The position numbers were made by a program, and so were the translations under genes. Under the pieces are notes generated by a model. It was not told where the DNA came from. It did no database searches and was given only the letters and a program-made list of their open reading frames with translations. 18,674 nucleotides of DNA, taken from NCBI GenBank assembly GCA_002702205.1, contig NZYP01000029.1, positions 2,851-21,524 of the forward strand, in the 5' to 3' direction. Positions 15,956-18,674 of this stretch are shown here, in pieces (within the stretch, counting starts at the first letter, position 1; every line of letters starts with the position of its first letter). The stretch comes from Flammeovirgaceae bacterium (lineage in GTDB: Bacteria > Bacteroidota > Bacteroidia > Cytophagales > MED-G16).

Positions 15956-16884
15956 TTCATATTTAATTTAGTGATCATTTCATTAACAGTTTTTTTAAAA
16001 TCAAAATTTTCCTTCCAACCCCAATCTTCTCTAGCATACTTATCTTTAATTGAATTAGGCCATGAATCAGCTATTTTTTGTCTGAAATCACTATTATACT
16101 CTACTTTAAATTCTTTATTTATATTTATTAATTCTTCTGCAATCATTTTAGGAGACATGCTAAATCCAGAAATATTATAACTTGACTTAATTCTTAGATT
16201 ATCCTTTGGTGTTTTCATCAGCTTTATAATAGAATTAATAACATCATCTATATATATCATTGGGAGGGTCGTGTCCTCTTTAAGGAAACAATTATAAATT
16301 TTCCCGGATTTAAAAGAATGAAATATATCAACAGCGTAATCTGTTGTACCTCCACCAGGTGGAGTGTCGTAACTTATTACACCCGGAAATCTTATACTTC
16401 TGATGTCAGTATCATACCTTTCATTATAATATTTACACCAATTCTCACCTGAAAGCTTACTAATTCCATATACAGTAATAGGTTCTTTATCGGTGAATTG
16501 AGGTGTATTATTTTTAGAACTATTATCTCCAAATACAGCAATAGAACTAGGCCAAAATACTTTTTTAATAATTTTTTCTTTGGCAAGATTCAGGATATTA
16601 AATAATGAATTCATATTCAAATCCCATGTTCTCATAGGGTCTTTCTCTCCTTTCGCAGATAGAATGGCTGCAAGATGGTATACCTCTGTAATGTCATTAT
16701 CTAGAATGTTTTTTTTTAAATCATCGTAAGAGAGTGCGTCAACTCTAAGGTATTTTAAATCTGTCTTAGATTGATCACAAATATCAGATAGGAAAAGATT
16801 ATCAAAATCTATTATTTTTGATAGTGCCAGAGACAGTTGCGTACCGATCTGACCTTCGGATCCTATGATAAGAACTCTACTCAT
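15952..16884 (-). CDS. tdh: L-threonine 3-dehydrogenase, short-chain dehydrogenase (SDR) type
   Basis: Protein of 310 residues that oxidises L-threonine with NAD to 2-amino-3-oxobutyrate. The N-terminal Rossmann motif is GSEGQIG (8-14). The SDR catalytic residues are Ser113/Ser114 in WPSSIAVFG and Tyr139-x3-Lys143 in YGISK. The diagnostic segment of the SDR threonine dehydrogenases is intact: RFPGVISYDTPPGGGTTDYA (165-184), followed by CFLKEDTTLPMIYIDD (199-214). This is the epimerase-like form known from Flavobacterium and archaea, distinct from the zinc alcohol-dehydrogenase-type Tdh of E. coli. The assignment is strongly supported by the divergent kbl, whose product acts on the next intermediate. 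The start codon is the ATG at 16884, and a 64-base gap separates it from the kbl start. Confidence 0.93.
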   Translation of the reverse strand: MSRVLIIGSEGQIGTQLSLALSKIIDFDNLFLSDICDQSKTDLKYLRVDALSYDDLKKNILDNDITEVYHLAAILSAKGEKDPMRTWDLNMNSLFNILNLAKEKIIKKVFWPSSIAVFGDNSSKNNTPQFTDKEPITVYGISKLSGENWCKYYNERYDTDIRSIRFPGVISYDTPPGGGTTDYAVDIFHSFKSGKIYNCFLKEDTTLPMIYIDDVINSIIKLMKTPKDNLRIKSSYNISGFSMSPKMIAEELININKEFKVEYNSDFRQKIADSWPNSIKDKYAREDWGWKENFDFKKTVNEMITKLNMK

Positions 16885-16948
16885 TTTGGGTTATAATTCA
16901 ATAAATTTTTGACTTATCTTTACTCTGTAATCTAATACTTTTTTGAAA

Positions 16949-18136
16949 ATGAATAAGAAATTTAAAGATCATCTTTTAAAAGAAATTGAAAATACAAAAA
17001 AATCAGGGCTTTTTAAAAATGAGAGAATTATTAAATCACCTCAAAGCTCCCTGATTGAAACAACCGAGAAAAAAGAAATTATTAACCTATGTTCCAATAA
17101 CTACCTAGGTTTATCTTCTCACCCAGAGGTTACTCAAGCTGCAAAAGATGCTATTGATTCCCATGGTTTTGGAATGTCTTCTGTGAGATTTATATGTGGC
17201 ACGCAAAATATTCACAAAGAACTTGAAGATAGAATAAGCACTTTCCTAGGTACGGAAGATACTATTCTATATGCTGCTGCTTTTGATGCTAATGGAGGAG
17301 TTTTTGAACCTTTATTTGGACCCGAGGACGCCATAATTTCTGATCAGTTAAACCATGCTTCAATAATTGATGGCATAAGACTATGTAAGGCTCAAAGGCA
17401 TAGATATCTTCATAATAACATGAATAGTCTTGAAGAAAAACTTAAAGAGACGTCAGGATGTAGGAATAGAATTATTGTAACAGACGGTGTTTTTTCTATG
17501 GATGGAACAATTGCTCAACTAGATAGGATATCTGAGTTAGCAATAAAATATAATGCTCTTGTAATGAGTGATGAGTGTCATTCTACTGGCTTTATTGGGG
17601 AGAAAGGAAGAGGGGTTCATGAACTAAAAAATGTGATTGGAAAAATTGATATAATTACAGGAACGCTAGGGAAAGCACTTGGTGGTGCGTCAGGTGGTTT
17701 CACATCCTCAACAAAAGAAGTTGTGGAGATACTTAGACAAAAATCTAGGCCTTATCTTTTTTCAAATACATTAGCACCTTCTATAGTTGGTGCATCTCTG
17801 AAAGTTTTTGACCTACTTGAAAATGATAATTCACTAATAAATAAACTTAAAAGAAATACCCAATTCTTTAGAAATAAAATGAAGGGTTTAGGGTTTGATA
17901 TTGTAGAAGGTACCCATCCTATAGTCCCTATAATGTTATATGATGCTAAGCTAGCAAAAAAAATGTCAGAAAAACTTTTAGAAGAAGGAGTCTATGTAAT
18001 AGGATTTTATTTCCCTGTGGTTCCAAAAGATCTTGCAAGAATTAGAGTCCAGCTTTCTGCAGGTCACAGCATAGAACAACTTGAGAAAGCAATTAATGCA
18101 TTCAAGCTAGTTGGTAAAGATTTAAAAATTATATGA
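16949..18136 (+). CDS. kbl: Glycine C-acetyltransferase (2-amino-3-ketobutyrate CoA ligase)
   Basis: Protein of 395 residues, matching the usual 395-400. This PLP enzyme cleaves 2-amino-3-oxobutyrate with CoA to glycine and acetyl-CoA, the second step of threonine breakdown. The ATG at 16949 (MNKKFKDHLLKEIENTKKSG) was chosen over a TTG two codons upstream because it matches the family N-terminus. Conserved segments include LCSNNYLGLSSHPEV (about 47-61), GFGMSSVRFICGTQ (73-86), DQLNHASIIDGIRL (132-145), DECHSTGFIGEKGRG (208-222) and ITGTLGKALGGASGGF (236-251), with Lys242 as the PLP-binding lysine. The ending IRVQLSAGHS matches the family. It diverges from tdh, giving a complete two-enzyme pathway, and its last 8 bases overlap the convergent folP. 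Confidence 0.97.
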   Translation: MNKKFKDHLLKEIENTKKSGLFKNERIIKSPQSSLIETTEKKEIINLCSNNYLGLSSHPEVTQAAKDAIDSHGFGMSSVRFICGTQNIHKELEDRISTFLGTEDTILYAAAFDANGGVFEPLFGPEDAIISDQLNHASIIDGIRLCKAQRHRYLHNNMNSLEEKLKETSGCRNRIIVTDGVFSMDGTIAQLDRISELAIKYNALVMSDECHSTGFIGEKGRGVHELKNVIGKIDIITGTLGKALGGASGGFTSSTKEVVEILRQKSRPYLFSNTLAPSIVGASLKVFDLLENDNSLINKLKRNTQFFRNKMKGLGFDIVEGTHPIVPIMLYDAKLAKKMSEKLLEEGVYVIGFYFPVVPKDLARIRVQLSAGHSIEQLEKAINAFKLVGKDLKII

Positions 18137-18674
18137 TTAGCTCTTTGTTTTCTTTAACATCATGAACTCTAATTATATTTGCACCATTATTTAGTGCCAT
18201 TTTATTAAGTTCAAGAGTACCCTCTAAAGTTTTATTTTTACCATATTTTGTTTTTACAAAAGATTTTCTTGAAATGCCAACTAGCACAGGTAAATCAAAA
18301 ATCTGAAATAAATTTAAATTATCTATTAAATCTAAATTTTGTTGGTAATTCTTTGCAAAACCAAGCCCTGGATCAACAATAATATCTATGGCACCCAAAT
18401 CATAAAGAATATCAATTTTTTTCTTGAAATAATCGATTACATCTGGTAACAAATCATTATAATCTGTTTTAGTCATCATTGTCTTTGGCGTCCCTCTTAT
18501 ATGCATTAAAACATAAGGCATCTTAAGTTCAGAAACTGTCTTAAACATAAGCTTATCGTAATTTCCTCCTGAAATGTCATTTATTATATGAGCGCCTAAC
18601 TCAAATGCTTTCCTAGCTATATCTGAGCGAAAAGTATCAACCGATATAATAATATTTTTATAATTTAAAGAAGT
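18129..18674 (-). CDS. folP: Dihydropteroate synthase FolP (partial, N-terminus beyond the right edge)
   Basis: The frame is open from the right edge to the TAA at 18129, giving 181 residues, about two thirds of the protein. FolP joins p-aminobenzoate to 6-hydroxymethyl-dihydropterin diphosphate in folate synthesis. Motifs in order are ISVDTFRSDIARKAFELG (9-26), IINDISGG (30-37), MHIRGTPKTMM (57-67), DPGLGFAKNYQQNLDLI, VGISRKSFV and the C-terminal RVHDVKEN. These include the pterin-binding Asp and Asn positions and the SRK phosphate-binding loop. The N-terminal loop with the NVTPDSFSD motif lies outside the window. An internal Met at 18548 is not the start, because conserved sequence continues upstream of it. 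Its end overlaps kbl by 8 bases. Confidence 0.95.
   Translation of the reverse strand, partial: TSLNYKNIIISVDTFRSDIARKAFELGAHIINDISGGNYDKLMFKTVSELKMPYVLMHIRGTPKTMMTKTDYNDLLPDVIDYFKKKIDILYDLGAIDIIVDPGLGFAKNYQQNLDLIDNLNLFQIFDLPVLVGISRKSFVKTKYGKNKTLEGTLELNKMALNNGANIIRVHDVKENKELII

Noticed and set aside
16392..16586. Second minus-strand frame inside tdh
   Set aside because: It is out of frame with the conserved dehydrogenase sequence and carries no motif; a shadow frame.
16885..16948. Possible promoter elements for kbl (TTTG at 16908-16911 and TACTTTTT at 16936-16943)
   Set aside because: The spacing of 24 bases is long and would place the transcription start at or past the ATG; the rest of the gap is AT-rich without a convincing pattern.

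Overview
The window is AT-rich DNA from a bacterium of the phylum Bacteroidota, most likely a marine Flavobacteriia-type organism. The evidence is a full-length SprA (the type IX secretion outer-membrane translocon, found only in this phylum), a Bacteroidota-style TonB, two lipoprotein families typical of the phylum (DUF4837 and DUF4292), an SDR-type threonine dehydrogenase, and a lack of clear Shine-Dalgarno sequences. The species cannot be named from the sequence. The window is almost wholly coding, with no gap above about 65 bases. I saw no rRNA, tRNA, CRISPR array, insertion sequence or prophage.

Positions 1-12502 form one minus-strand run, transcribed from high to low coordinates: DUF4837 lipoprotein, ruvA, sprA (7.1 kb, the largest gene), gcvH, a VanZ-like membrane protein, a TonB-family energy transducer, and a large exported repeat protein that runs off the left edge. 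Spacings are 8-44 bases or overlaps, so co-transcription is plausible. SprA is the T9SS export channel, and the repeat protein looks like the kind of surface cargo that system exports. That protein is the most unusual item here. It contains at least two copies of a roughly 325-residue beta-rich repeat, and the first copy carries an inserted blue-copper (cupredoxin) domain with an apparently complete His/Cys/His/Met ligand set.

Positions 12503-12963 hold one small plus-strand gene for a TerB-like protein, divergent from the DUF4837 gene and ending one base from tatA.

Positions 12965-16884 form a second minus-strand run: SDR-type L-threonine 3-dehydrogenase, enoyl-CoA hydratase, DUF4292 lipoprotein, an EnvC-like murein hydrolase activator with a degenerate LytM domain, and TatA. 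The last three form an envelope block. Divergent from it, kbl (2-amino-3-ketobutyrate CoA ligase) lies on the plus strand. Tdh and Kbl together convert threonine to glycine and acetyl-CoA, and glycine is the substrate of the glycine cleavage system to which GcvH belongs. At the right edge a partial folP (dihydropteroate synthase) converges on kbl and overlaps it by 8 bases.

Most of the window is well-conserved housekeeping and envelope biology. The points worth a second look are the cupredoxin-bearing repeat protein, the odd translation start of sprA next to an A8 run, the catalytically dead LytM domain, and the extremely acidic TonB linker.
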